In this document: positions 1-5,307 of the stretch, piece by piece
How the letters are laid out: every line of letters starts with the position of its first letter
How positions within the stretch are numbered: position 1 is the stretch's first letter
Origin: an archaeon
GTDB taxonomy: Archaea; Iainarchaeota; Iainarchaeia; Iainarchaeales; GCA-2688035
Assembly: GCA_030745815.1 (NCBI GenBank)
Contig: JASLNX010000181.1
Coordinates: 1 to 7,109 of the forward strand
Direction of reading: 5' to 3'
DNA length: 7,109 nucleotides
Program-made: the position numbers and the translations under genes
The notes under the pieces: model-generated
Told to the model about the DNA's origin: nothing
The model's input: the letters and a program-made list of their open reading frames with translations, nothing else
Databases searched by the model: none

Positions 1-120
1 AAATTATTTAACTCAAAGGTTGAAATTTCAAAAGGAAAAAACTCAGCCAAAAAAACAATTACAGTGTACACAAGCAAGGAAAAAATCCTTGAAGCGATTG
101 TACACACAGGAAAACCCTAA
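1..120 (+). CDS. C-terminal end of an unidentified protein (5' truncated by window edge)
   Basis: Reading frame 1 is open from the first base to a TAA at 118-120 and gives 39 residues. It has no start codon in the window, so it would be the tail of a gene beginning further left. The peptide alternates hydrophobic and charged residues in a protein-like way (for example TITVYTSKEKILEAIVHTGK). The competing frame 2 (2-202) is also open, but it encodes only Lys/Gln/Arg-rich low-complexity sequence driven by the A-rich DNA. No family is recognised. dnaG starts 86 nt downstream on the same strand, so the two could be cotranscribed. The call rests only on the open frame and its composition. Confidence 0.5.
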   Translation, partial: KLFNSKVEISKGKNSAKKTITVYTSKEKILEAIVHTGKP

Positions 121-177
121 TTTTCAAGAGCAAAAGACACGCTCTCAAACGAAAAAAAAAAGAAAAAAAAAACAATA

Positions 178-190
178 CCGCAAAAAGCGG
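178..190 (+). promoter_or_regulatory. Small perfect hairpin just upstream of the dnaG ribosome binding site
   Basis: CCGC (178-181) and GCGG (187-190) form a perfect 4-bp stem around a loop of five A residues. The hairpin ends 7 nt before the dnaG Shine-Dalgarno site and follows an A-run interrupted by one G (roughly 152-172). If the dnaG mRNA leader includes it, it could modulate ribosome access or mark an RNA processing site. The stem is short and may be chance. Confidence 0.3.
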
Positions 191-197
191 ATTGAAA

Positions 198-203
198 GGT
201 GAT
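198..203 (+). promoter_or_regulatory. Shine-Dalgarno site deciding the dnaG start
   Basis: GGTGAT lies 3 nt before the ATG at 207. It matches the complement of the archaeal 16S rRNA tail (AUCACCUCC). This favours ATG 207 over the in-frame TTG at 192, which lies upstream of the site and has no such site of its own. Confidence 0.65.
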
Positions 204-206
204 GAA

Positions 207-1565
207 ATGGCAAAAGCATATATTAACACAGTTAAATACCAAATATTGATAGATTTTGAAGTGCAAGGAATAGTTGACAAGCACGACATAATTGGAGCAA
301 TATTTGGCCAAAGCGAAGGTCTTATTGGAGAAGAGATGGATCTTCGAGAACTTCAGAAAAGCGGAAAGCTTGGAAGAATAGAAGTAAACGCTGAAACCCA
401 CAGTGGAAAAACCGGCGGAGAAATAATTGTACCAAGCAGCATGGACACAGTAAAAACAGCACTTCTTGCAGCATCAATTGAGTCAGTTGACAAAGTTGGG
501 CCATGCGACTCCTCATTCAAAATAAAGAAAATTGAGGACTCAAGAAAGGAAAAAAGAAGCGCAGTACAAGAAAGAGCAAAAGAACTGCTAAAACAGTTAA
601 GCACAGTAATGCCTGAAACAGACGAAATGACAGAAGCTGTTAGAACAGGTGTAAGGAAAGGTGCACTTAAAGAATTTGGAGAAGAAAAACTTCCATGCGG
701 CCCTGACCTTGAAAAAAGCAAGGAAATAGTAATAGTTGAAGGTCGAGCTGATGTTTTGAATCTACTAAAGCACGGAATAAAAAACGCGGTTGCAATAGAC
801 GGCGCAAGAATTCCAGAAAGCATAATTGAACTAAGCAAAACAAAAAGTGTAACTGCCTTTGTTGACGGAGACCGCGGAGGAGACTTAATTGCAAGAAAAT
901 TAATTGATGTTGCAAATATTGTGGCAATTGCAAAAGCTCCTGACGGAAAAGAAGTTGAAGAATTAACAGGCAAGGAAATAATTACCAGCCTGAAAAAAAC
1001 AACCGCCAGCGAAGACTTTGGAAGAAGAACTTTCTCAAGAGGAAGGCCAAGAGAAAGCGCTCCGACTAGAAGATGCAGCGGCAGAAGCTTTGACGGACCA
1101 AGCACAAGAGGACCACCAAGGGGCAGAAGCCAGGCTGGAAGTGGATATACTAGAGGCCCGCCAAGTGGAAGAAGTACTTATGGAAGAGGACCACCACGAG
1201 GAAGAGACTCTGGAAGAAGCTTTGATAGAGGACCACCACGAGTACGTGAAAGGTCTTTTAGAGAACCGCCAAAGGTTGAGCTAAAACAAGATTTAGGCAA
1301 ATTTGGACCGGTTATAAAAGAGCTTGAAAGTAGCCTTAAAGCAAGGCTTCTTGGAAAAGGCATGAAGCAAGTAAAAGAAGTTAGTGTAAGGGATTTACTA
1401 AAGGCAATGGAAACCGAGAAAAAGGTTGAATCAGTTGTCTTTGATGGAATTGTTACAAAAAGACTTCTTGCACAGGCTGAAAAGTCAGGCATCAAAACCA
1501 TTGTTGGAATGAAGAAAGGAAAAATTGAGGAATCGAAAAAGGTAAAAGTGCTTACAGCAGTGTAA
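207..1565 (+). CDS. dnaG: Archaeal DnaG primase / exosome-associated TOPRIM protein
   Basis: This is a 452-residue archaeal DnaG. In archaea the protein is known as a primase homologue and as a stable RNA exosome subunit that binds through the Csl4 cap protein and favours A-rich RNA. The N-terminal domain (about 1-165) carries family-like segments such as VGPC near residue 100. The TOPRIM domain (about 170-265) shows the acidic signature EGRADV at 178-183 and the metal-binding DGDRGGD at 220-226. A conserved C-terminal domain occupies about 355-452. The bacterial zinc-binding and helicase-binding domains are absent, as is normal for archaeal DnaG. Unusually, residues 273-354 form an Arg/Gly/Pro/Ser-rich low-complexity linker with four RGPP units, which suggests added RNA binding. 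The start is ATG 207, chosen from the GGTGAT site. No convincing TATA box is visible, so transcription may come from upstream. The gene converges on the next one with 13 nt between stops. Confidence 0.95.
   Translation: MAKAYINTVKYQILIDFEVQGIVDKHDIIGAIFGQSEGLIGEEMDLRELQKSGKLGRIEVNAETHSGKTGGEIIVPSSMDTVKTALLAASIESVDKVGPCDSSFKIKKIEDSRKEKRSAVQERAKELLKQLSTVMPETDEMTEAVRTGVRKGALKEFGEEKLPCGPDLEKSKEIVIVEGRADVLNLLKHGIKNAVAIDGARIPESIIELSKTKSVTAFVDGDRGGDLIARKLIDVANIVAIAKAPDGKEVEELTGKEIITSLKKTTASEDFGRRTFSRGRPRESAPTRRCSGRSFDGPSTRGPPRGRSQAGSGYTRGPPSGRSTYGRGPPRGRDSGRSFDRGPPRVRERSFREPPKVELKQDLGKFGPVIKELESSLKARLLGKGMKQVKEVSVRDLLKAMETEKKVESVVFDGIVTKRLLAQAEKSGIKTIVGMKKGKIEESKKVKVLTAV
1083..1242 (+). repeat. Degenerate intragenic repeats encoding RGPP units in dnaG
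   Basis: The 16-mer AGAGGACCACCACGAG occurs exactly at 1185-1200 and 1227-1242. A close variant lies at 1107-1122 and a more diverged copy at about 1152. The 11-mer AGAAGCTTTGA occurs at 1083-1093 and again at 1215-1225. At protein level this gives RGPP at residues 301, 316, 327 and 341, spaced 15, 11 and 14 residues apart, with GRSFD preceding two units. All copies stay in frame, consistent with expansion by slippage or unequal exchange. Confidence 0.75.
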
Positions 1566-1568
1566 AAC

Positions 1569-1590
1569 CTTTTTCAACTCACTTTTTTTT
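1569..1590 (+). terminator. T-run terminator of dnaG, overlapping the convergent gene
   Basis: Two T-tracts, five T at 1570-1574 and eight T at 1583-1590, follow the dnaG stop on the non-template strand, which is the usual form of intrinsic archaeal terminators. The second tract falls inside the last codons of the convergent gene and encodes its terminal lysines. Confidence 0.6.
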
Positions 1591-1992
1591 AGCAGGTTTT
1601 CTGGCAGTCTTTACAGGCCTTACTGCCTTAATTGGCACAAAGTTAGCCCTGTAAATTATTAGCCCAAACAATAGAGCGCCAGCCCAAAGTAAAAGGGTGG
1701 CTATTGGCTGAAGCAATGCAGACCAGAATTGTCTCTTGGTTAGTTCAAATTGACTGAACTTAACATAAAGGCCAAGATCCTGTGCCATTTCCCTACATTC
1801 GGAAACAGAGGTGTAAGCTGGATTCTCTCCAACTTCCTCAAAGCACTGTCTTGCGTCCTTTACCGCATCCCAAGAATCAAACATTTGAGCGCCAGCCCTT
1901 ACAAACATCAAAAGAGCCGCAACAATAATAAAAGCGCCAATTAACCTTGGGAGCTGTACATCCTGCTTGTTCAAACTGAATAGAACAGACAT
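1579..1992 (-). CDS. Small two-helix membrane protein with a cysteine-bracketed loop, function unknown
   Basis: This is a 137-residue protein of no family I recognise. A short N-terminus leads into one hydrophobic helix at about 17-35. A polar region of about 50 residues contains two cysteines, C50 and C66, and a second helix lies at about 93-114. The tail is basic (KTARKPAKKK). The positive tail predicts a cytoplasmic C-terminus. With two helices the Cys-containing loop would then be outside, where a disulfide is plausible. The frame also runs upstream to 2037, but the ATG at 1990-1992 is preferred because GGTGAT lies 6 nt before it and a TATA box lies about 35 nt upstream. It is divergent from tRNA-Val and convergent with dnaG, so it is probably monocistronic. 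Confidence 0.75.
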   Translation of the reverse strand: MSVLFSLNKQDVQLPRLIGAFIIVAALLMFVRAGAQMFDSWDAVKDARQCFEEVGENPAYTSVSECREMAQDLGLYVKFSQFELTKRQFWSALLQPIATLLLWAGALLFGLIIYRANFVPIKAVRPVKTARKPAKKK

Positions 1993-1998
1993 AGTAAA

Positions 1999-2004
1999 AT
2001 CACC
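1999..2004 (-). promoter_or_regulatory. Shine-Dalgarno site of the two-helix membrane protein gene
   Basis: On the minus strand GGTGAT sits 6 nt before the ATG at 1992. It is the same hexamer used by dnaG and supports the shorter start over the upstream in-frame one at 2037. Confidence 0.6.
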
Positions 2005-2026
2005 GAATATAATAACATTTAAGGCA

Positions 2027-2034
2027 TATTTAAA
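2027..2034 (-). promoter_or_regulatory. TATA box of the two-helix membrane protein gene
   Basis: TTTAAATA on the minus strand is centred about 38 nt before the ATG at 1992. The usual archaeal spacing puts transcription start near 2004, leaving a leader of about a dozen nucleotides that just contains the GGTGAT site. The same octamer precedes both polytopic membrane genes on the right of the window. Confidence 0.6.
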
Positions 2035-2070
2035 CATTGGGGTTTGTAAAAAAGAGGGAAAGCAATGGGA

Positions 2071-2079
2071 ATTAAAATA
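2071..2079 (+). promoter_or_regulatory. TATA box of tRNA-Val
   Basis: ATTAAAATA is centred about 29 nt before the mature tRNA 5' end at 2104, giving a predicted start near 2101 and a very short 5' trailer. It is flanked by the inverted repeat AGGGAAA (2055-2061) and TTTCCCT (2082-2088). Confidence 0.6.
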
Positions 2080-2103
2080 GTTTTCCCTTCAAAGATTTTT
2101 AAT

Positions 2104-2175
2104 GGGCCTGTGGTCTAGTGGTATGACGCGACCTTTACAAGGTCGAGGTCGGCGGTTCAATTCCGCCCAGGCCCA
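2104..2175 (+). tRNA. tRNA-Val (anticodon UAC)
   Basis: A complete cloverleaf is visible. The acceptor stem is GGGCCTG (2104-2110) with CAGGCCC (2168-2174), and the discriminator A is at 2175. A three-pair D stem has GTC at 2113-2115 and GAC at 2125-2127. The anticodon stem CGACC/GGTCG (2129-2133 and 2141-2145) encloses loop TTTACAA, with anticodon TAC at 2136-2138. The T stem GGCGG/CCGCC (2151-2155 and 2163-2167) encloses TTCAATT. The variable loop is short, there is no intron, and CCA is not encoded. The anticodon reads GUA and probably GUG. Confidence 0.96.
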
Positions 2176-2190
2176 CTTCAATCAAAACAA

Positions 2191-2198
2191 TTATATTG
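2191..2198 (+). promoter_or_regulatory. TATA-like box of the transglutaminase gene (leaderless)
   Basis: TTATATTG is centred about 26 nt before the ATG at 2220. That places transcription start on or next to the start codon. No Shine-Dalgarno sequence precedes the ATG, which agrees with a leaderless mRNA. Confidence 0.5.
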
Positions 2199-2219
2199 TT
2201 TGGTTGCCTATTTCTAAAA

Positions 2220-3935
2220 ATGATTAAAAAGATCCTTCCACTATTAGCCATACTTTTACTAGCAAGCACATGCGCTGCACAAGAACTTCCGTTCCCAAGC
2301 ACAGTTCAAGAAATAGATGCAAGAGTTGTTTTGAGCGCAACGGGAACAATTTCTGGAAAGCTACTTACCCCAGTAAAACTCAATGTCTTAAGCTTTCAAA
2401 ATACTGCAGAACAGGGAATAACTCAACTTAAACAGATTCTTGAAATAAACGGAAAAACAATAGAAGCAAAAACCAAACTAGATGATTACGGAAACCAATA
2501 TGCAATATTTGAAATAAACGAAAGGGGAACCTTTACATATAAAATTGAAGCAATGGTTCATAAAAAAGTACGGCCACGCGGGCTCAAAGACTTCAACCTA
2601 AGTCAAAATATTACAGAGTTTGAAGAATATCTTGAAGAAACAAAATACATTGAAAGCAACGATGCAGGAATGCGAACCCTTGCACTAAACAGGTTTCCAA
2701 AAGACAGCTGGCTTGAAACCGTTGCAGAGGTAATTGATTGGACACACAAATATGTAACCTACGACAAAACATACTTTCCAGAAGTTTACTCTGCAAAAGA
2801 AACATACCGAAACAAACGCGGAACCTGTGACGAATTTGCAGTTCTCTCCGCCGCAATGCTTCGCGCGAAAGGAATCCCAACAAGAGTAATTGTGGGCCCT
2901 GTGTTTTCAGCCCAAGAATGGAATTTCCACGGTTGGCTAGAAGCATACAATCCAGAAGCAGGGTGGGTTCCAATTGACAGCACTTACGGCGAAGCAGGGC
3001 TTGTTGACGCAACCCATATTGAAATGGGGCACTTTCCAGACTTTGAAAACGCAGCCGACATTGTTACTTCATCACAAGGAACAATAGTACAAGTTCTACC
3101 AAAAACGGTGGACGTAACCCTAATTGACTACGTTACGTTCTCAGATGTTATCTCAGTTAAAGCAGAGCGAAAGGAAATCAAAGCAAACTCCTGGCAGGAC
3201 ATAAATACAACAATTGAAAACAATCTTGACAACTTTGTAATAGTTCCGGTTGAAATAGTTATGCCAAAGGGCTTTCTAATTGAAGGCGGCCAACAAACCC
3301 TGTTACTAAAACCACTTGAAAAAATTTCCCTATCCTGGAAAACAATAATAAAAAGAGAAATAGACCCCGGACATTATCTTTCAGGAAACTACTCGGTTTT
3401 TTCAGCGCACCCTGCAGTCGAATCAAAAATTACCATTTTCCCAGGAGAAGAATCCTCAGAAGGTGCCCTTGCTAAAGTAATTGACTTATACGGCTACTTA
3501 GATCTTAACACCATGAAAATAGAAATTTATCTGCAAAACCTGGGAAACGAAGACGCAGAAGTTGACATCTCTCTAAAAACCAGGGAAAAAGAAATCGAAT
3601 CACAAAACCAAACAATTACTGCCCTGTCAAAGAAACGAGTTGTTTTATCAGTTGAAAACTTTGAGGACGCAGAATACTTTGTAACAGTTAACAGCCCTGA
3701 CCTAATATACTCTGCAAAAATAATTCCTCAAAAAGGAGTTGTTGCATCCGAAACACACGCGCCAAAAGAAGAACCAAAAAATGATGAAGAGCCAAAAGAT
3801 GAGACGCCAATTAGCCCAGAAAACGGGCTAGAAACCGATAAAAGCCTGCCATTGGAAGGAGTAATAGTAATCATCGGAGTATTTGTAGCAATCTTTGTTG
3901 CCATGTTTCTTTTAAAAACATTAGTCATCAAATAA
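2220..3935 (+). CDS. Secreted, membrane-anchored transglutaminase-like (cysteine protease fold) protein
   Basis: The protein has 571 residues. Residues 1-21 are a signal peptide (two lysines, a Leu/Ala core, cleavage probably around CAA-Q). An N-terminal beta-rich region (about 25-130) precedes the transglutaminase-like core (about 160-275). That core carries the expected Cys-His-Asp triad: C203 in RGTCDEFA, H237 in NFHGW, and D253 in PIDSTYGE. Two probable Ig-like beta domains follow (about 295-510). Then comes a Pro/Glu/Lys/Asp-rich stalk (about 514-544) and one C-terminal helix (about 545-568) ending in a short tail. The active domain therefore faces outside, tethered to the membrane. Related domains act as transglutaminases, peptidases or amidases. 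The substrate here is unknown, with surface proteins or peptides being plausible. NxS/T sequons occur at residues 126, 130, 329, 390 and 463. ATG 2220 is preferred over the in-frame TTG at 2196 because it starts the signal peptide. The gene lies between two tRNA genes on the same strand. Confidence 0.88.
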   Translation: MIKKILPLLAILLLASTCAAQELPFPSTVQEIDARVVLSATGTISGKLLTPVKLNVLSFQNTAEQGITQLKQILEINGKTIEAKTKLDDYGNQYAIFEINERGTFTYKIEAMVHKKVRPRGLKDFNLSQNITEFEEYLEETKYIESNDAGMRTLALNRFPKDSWLETVAEVIDWTHKYVTYDKTYFPEVYSAKETYRNKRGTCDEFAVLSAAMLRAKGIPTRVIVGPVFSAQEWNFHGWLEAYNPEAGWVPIDSTYGEAGLVDATHIEMGHFPDFENAADIVTSSQGTIVQVLPKTVDVTLIDYVTFSDVISVKAERKEIKANSWQDINTTIENNLDNFVIVPVEIVMPKGFLIEGGQQTLLLKPLEKISLSWKTIIKREIDPGHYLSGNYSVFSAHPAVESKITIFPGEESSEGALAKVIDLYGYLDLNTMKIEIYLQNLGNEDAEVDISLKTREKEIESQNQTITALSKKRVVLSVENFEDAEYFVTVNSPDLIYSAKIIPQKGVVASETHAPKEEPKNDEEPKDETPISPENGLETDKSLPLEGVIVIIGVFVAIFVAMFLLKTLVIK

Positions 3936-3944
3936 AATCTTATA
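3931..3944 (+). promoter_or_regulatory. TATA-like element for tRNA-Gly
   Basis: AATAAAATCTTATA lies 23-36 nt before the mature tRNA 5' end at 3967 and overlaps the stop codon of the transglutaminase gene. The spacing suits an archaeal tRNA promoter. Read-through from the upstream gene is the alternative. Confidence 0.45.
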
Positions 3945-3966
3945 GCGCACAGTTTCTGACAAAAAC

Positions 3967-4038
3967 GCGACCGTAGTGTAGTGGTTAGCATGTAACCTTG
4001 CCAAGGTTACGACCCGGGTTCGAGTCCCGGCGGTCGCA
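3967..4038 (+). tRNA. tRNA-Gly (anticodon GCC)
   Basis: A full cloverleaf is visible. The acceptor stem is GCGACCG (3967-3973) with CGGTCGC (4031-4037), and the discriminator A is at 4038. The anticodon stem TAACC/GGTTA (3993-3997 and 4005-4009) encloses loop TTGCCAA, with anticodon GCC at 4000-4002. The T stem CCGGG/CCCGG (4014-4018 and 4026-4030) encloses TTCGAGT. A D-arm with GG in the loop is present. There is no intron and CCA is not encoded. The anticodon reads GGC and GGU. Confidence 0.96.
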
Positions 4039-4040
4039 AA

Positions 4041-4091
4041 GAACCTTTTTTGAGCACTCGCTTCGCTCGCTTCCAAAAGGTTCACGAAAAA
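4041..4091. terminator. Hairpin with T-runs between convergent tRNA-Gly and membrane protein gene
   Basis: GAACCTTTT (4041-4049) and AAAAGGTTC (4075-4083) form a perfect 9-bp outer stem. GAGC (4052-4055) and GCTC (4065-4068) form an inner 4-bp stem. On the + strand six T at 4046-4051 begin 8 nt after the tRNA, a typical T-rich stop for tRNA transcripts. On the - strand five T at 4087-4091 directly follow the stop codon of the membrane protein gene. The element can serve both convergent units. Confidence 0.6.
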
Positions 4092-5219
4092 CTAGTTCTT
4101 TGGCACTTGCTTTGACGCCGTAGGTTTGACTTTGGTCTTTGACAAAAGTTGGGAATACACCCCAACCTTTAGAAATACTCCAAAAAGCGTTATGAGTGGA
4201 CCAATAACAAACGGGATAACCACCACCGAAAAAATTCCAATGGATGGAGGAGTATGTATATACCACAAAATAGAATCTAGAATCGTAAGTGGTACAACAA
4301 ATAACAAAATTGACACTAACCCCCAAATTAACATTGCAATAAAAACGTCAACTACCCTTCCCTTAGTTAAAATAAGAGAAGTTCTAATTGAATCCAGCGC
4401 CCCTGTTCCCTTGGACAAAAAGACAGGAGTACTGCAGAAAACACGAATTGAACAGTAAAAAATAACCACAAGGTACGCAACCAGTACTATCGCGAGTAAA
4501 ATAATAAAAAGCCAGTGTAGGCTTGACAGCAAAATCAACACAACCAGTACAGGCAAAAACAGCAAAAAGTACTTGTTGACACCAACTGCATCAGAATTAT
4601 GCTCGCCCGCAAAGAAAAGATAGAGTGGGGCGATAATTAATACAAGCGCAATGCCCCAAAAAATTAAGAACGACACAGTAAGCAATGCTGGATTAATTAT
4701 GGAAAGACATGCAAGAATAATTCCAATCACCGCGGCAACTCCTAAAATCCAGATTTTGCGGTGAACCCAGAAAAAAGAAACCAAAAAAGCTTCCGCCAAA
4801 AACAAAATAAAAAATCGCCCAAGCCTTGAAAGAGAAAACTTAGGATAAGTAATTTTGGCTGACCTAAAAGCAAAAAAGTTCACCAAAGCCGAAATGTAAA
4901 GGTCCACGATAACGCTAACAAATTTAATAGCAAGCGGAATAGCAAGAAAAATGATTACGGCGGGGAGGGCCATGCTAACTAATTCGTTCCCACCTATCTC
5001 AAGGGATAAAGGAATAGCAAGGAGAGAGAATAGGAGATATATTAAACCCACAGACCCTGCAGCAAGGAATGGCGCAAGGACAAGCAGAAACGGGCCAACA
5101 AACAAAACAAGGAAAATGATTGACACCGCCAAGAGAAGAAGAACATATTTTATTGTTTCCCTGTTTGACGCCCAGGAAAAAGAAAACTTTACAAGTTCGC
5201 TGTAATTCAAACTACCCAT
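4092..5219 (-). CDS. Polytopic membrane protein, paralogue A of a tandem pair
   Basis: This 375-residue, very hydrophobic protein has about eight to ten membrane segments (hydrophobic stretches near 25-55, 57-73, 82-117, 136-151, 156-175, 178-204, 216-256, 291-320 and 328-356) and a Lys/Pro tail at 360-375. Two islands are almost identical to the neighbouring paralogue: residues 129-161 with LSRLGRFFI and WVHRKIWILG, and residues 255-288 with TPVFLSKGTGALDSI followed by LTKGR. The second island resembles the G-x-A-hxxS-hxLTkG segment seen in several uncharacterised polytopic families, such as those annotated DUF975 or as glycerophosphodiesterase membrane domains. That likeness is from memory and is not proof of membership. 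It could be a transport, assembly or membrane-shaping protein; no catalytic residues are evident. ATG 5219 fits the promoter. It lies 88 nt downstream of paralogue B. Confidence 0.82.
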   Translation of the reverse strand: MGSLNYSELVKFSFSWASNRETIKYVLLLLAVSIIFLVLFVGPFLLVLAPFLAAGSVGLIYLLFSLLAIPLSLEIGGNELVSMALPAVIIFLAIPLAIKFVSVIVDLYISALVNFFAFRSAKITYPKFSLSRLGRFFILFLAEAFLVSFFWVHRKIWILGVAAVIGIILACLSIINPALLTVSFLIFWGIALVLIIAPLYLFFAGEHNSDAVGVNKYFLLFLPVLVVLILLSSLHWLFIILLAIVLVAYLVVIFYCSIRVFCSTPVFLSKGTGALDSIRTSLILTKGRVVDVFIAMLIWGLVSILLFVVPLTILDSILWYIHTPPSIGIFSVVVIPFVIGPLITLFGVFLKVGVYSQLLSKTKVKPTASKQVPKN

Positions 5220-5255
5220 ACTAAACCAACCTAATAAAGCTCCAGGCTATTTAAA
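5220..5255 (-). promoter_or_regulatory. Promoter of paralogue A: TATA box and near-leaderless start
   Basis: On the minus strand TTTAAATA (5248-5255) is centred about 32 nt before the ATG. It predicts transcription start near 5225 and a leader of about six nucleotides. There is no good Shine-Dalgarno site. The segment GCTTTATTAGGTTGG ahead of the ATG recurs with one change upstream of paralogue B. Confidence 0.65.
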
Positions 5256-5290
5256 GGTGCTTCTTAGCGTAACTCTTCCGAACAGTTCAC

Positions 5291-5302
5291 AAAATAAAAA
5301 AA
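5291..5302 (-). terminator. T-rich terminator of paralogue B
   Basis: Read on the minus strand, seven T (5302-5296), one A and four T (5294-5291) begin 5 nt after the TAA of paralogue B. With paralogue A having its own promoter just beyond, the two genes are probably transcribed separately. Confidence 0.6.
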
Positions 5303-5307
5303 GCTAT

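Noticed and set aside
20..202. Lys/Gln/Arg-rich + frame at the left edge
   Set aside because: It arises from the A-rich DNA including long A-runs, is low complexity, and overlaps the more protein-like frame 1 tail and the dnaG leader.
353..1105. Long minus-strand open frame opposite dnaG (about 250 codons)
   Set aside because: It lies antisense to an unmistakable DnaG, has no promoter or ribosome site that I can see, and its Ser/Leu/Phe-rich composition is what antisense of A/G-rich codons gives.
1018..1284. Alternative + frame of 88 codons, very Glu-rich, inside the dnaG repeat region
   Set aside because: It is the shifted reading of the AGA/GGA-rich repeats, starts at TTG without a ribosome site, and ends within dnaG. 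The dnaG frame itself remains intact on both sides.
2065..2118. Tiny ORF starting ATG at 2065 and running into tRNA-Val
   Set aside because: It is only 17 codons, overlaps the tRNA and its TATA box, and would start upstream of the predicted transcription start.
2104..4038. Transglutaminase gene between two tRNAs as an integrated element
   Set aside because: The tRNA 3' ends do not share a direct repeat, there is no integrase or recombinase, and composition resembles the neighbours.
3985..4326. Minus-strand frame crossing tRNA-Gly and the hairpin
   Set aside because: It runs across an antisense tRNA and overlaps the membrane protein gene in another frame, so it is a shadow.
5220..5307. Possible small RNA or gene between the membrane paralogues
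   Set aside because: The 88 nt are explained by the T-rich terminator of one gene and the TATA box of the next. No other structure is convincing.
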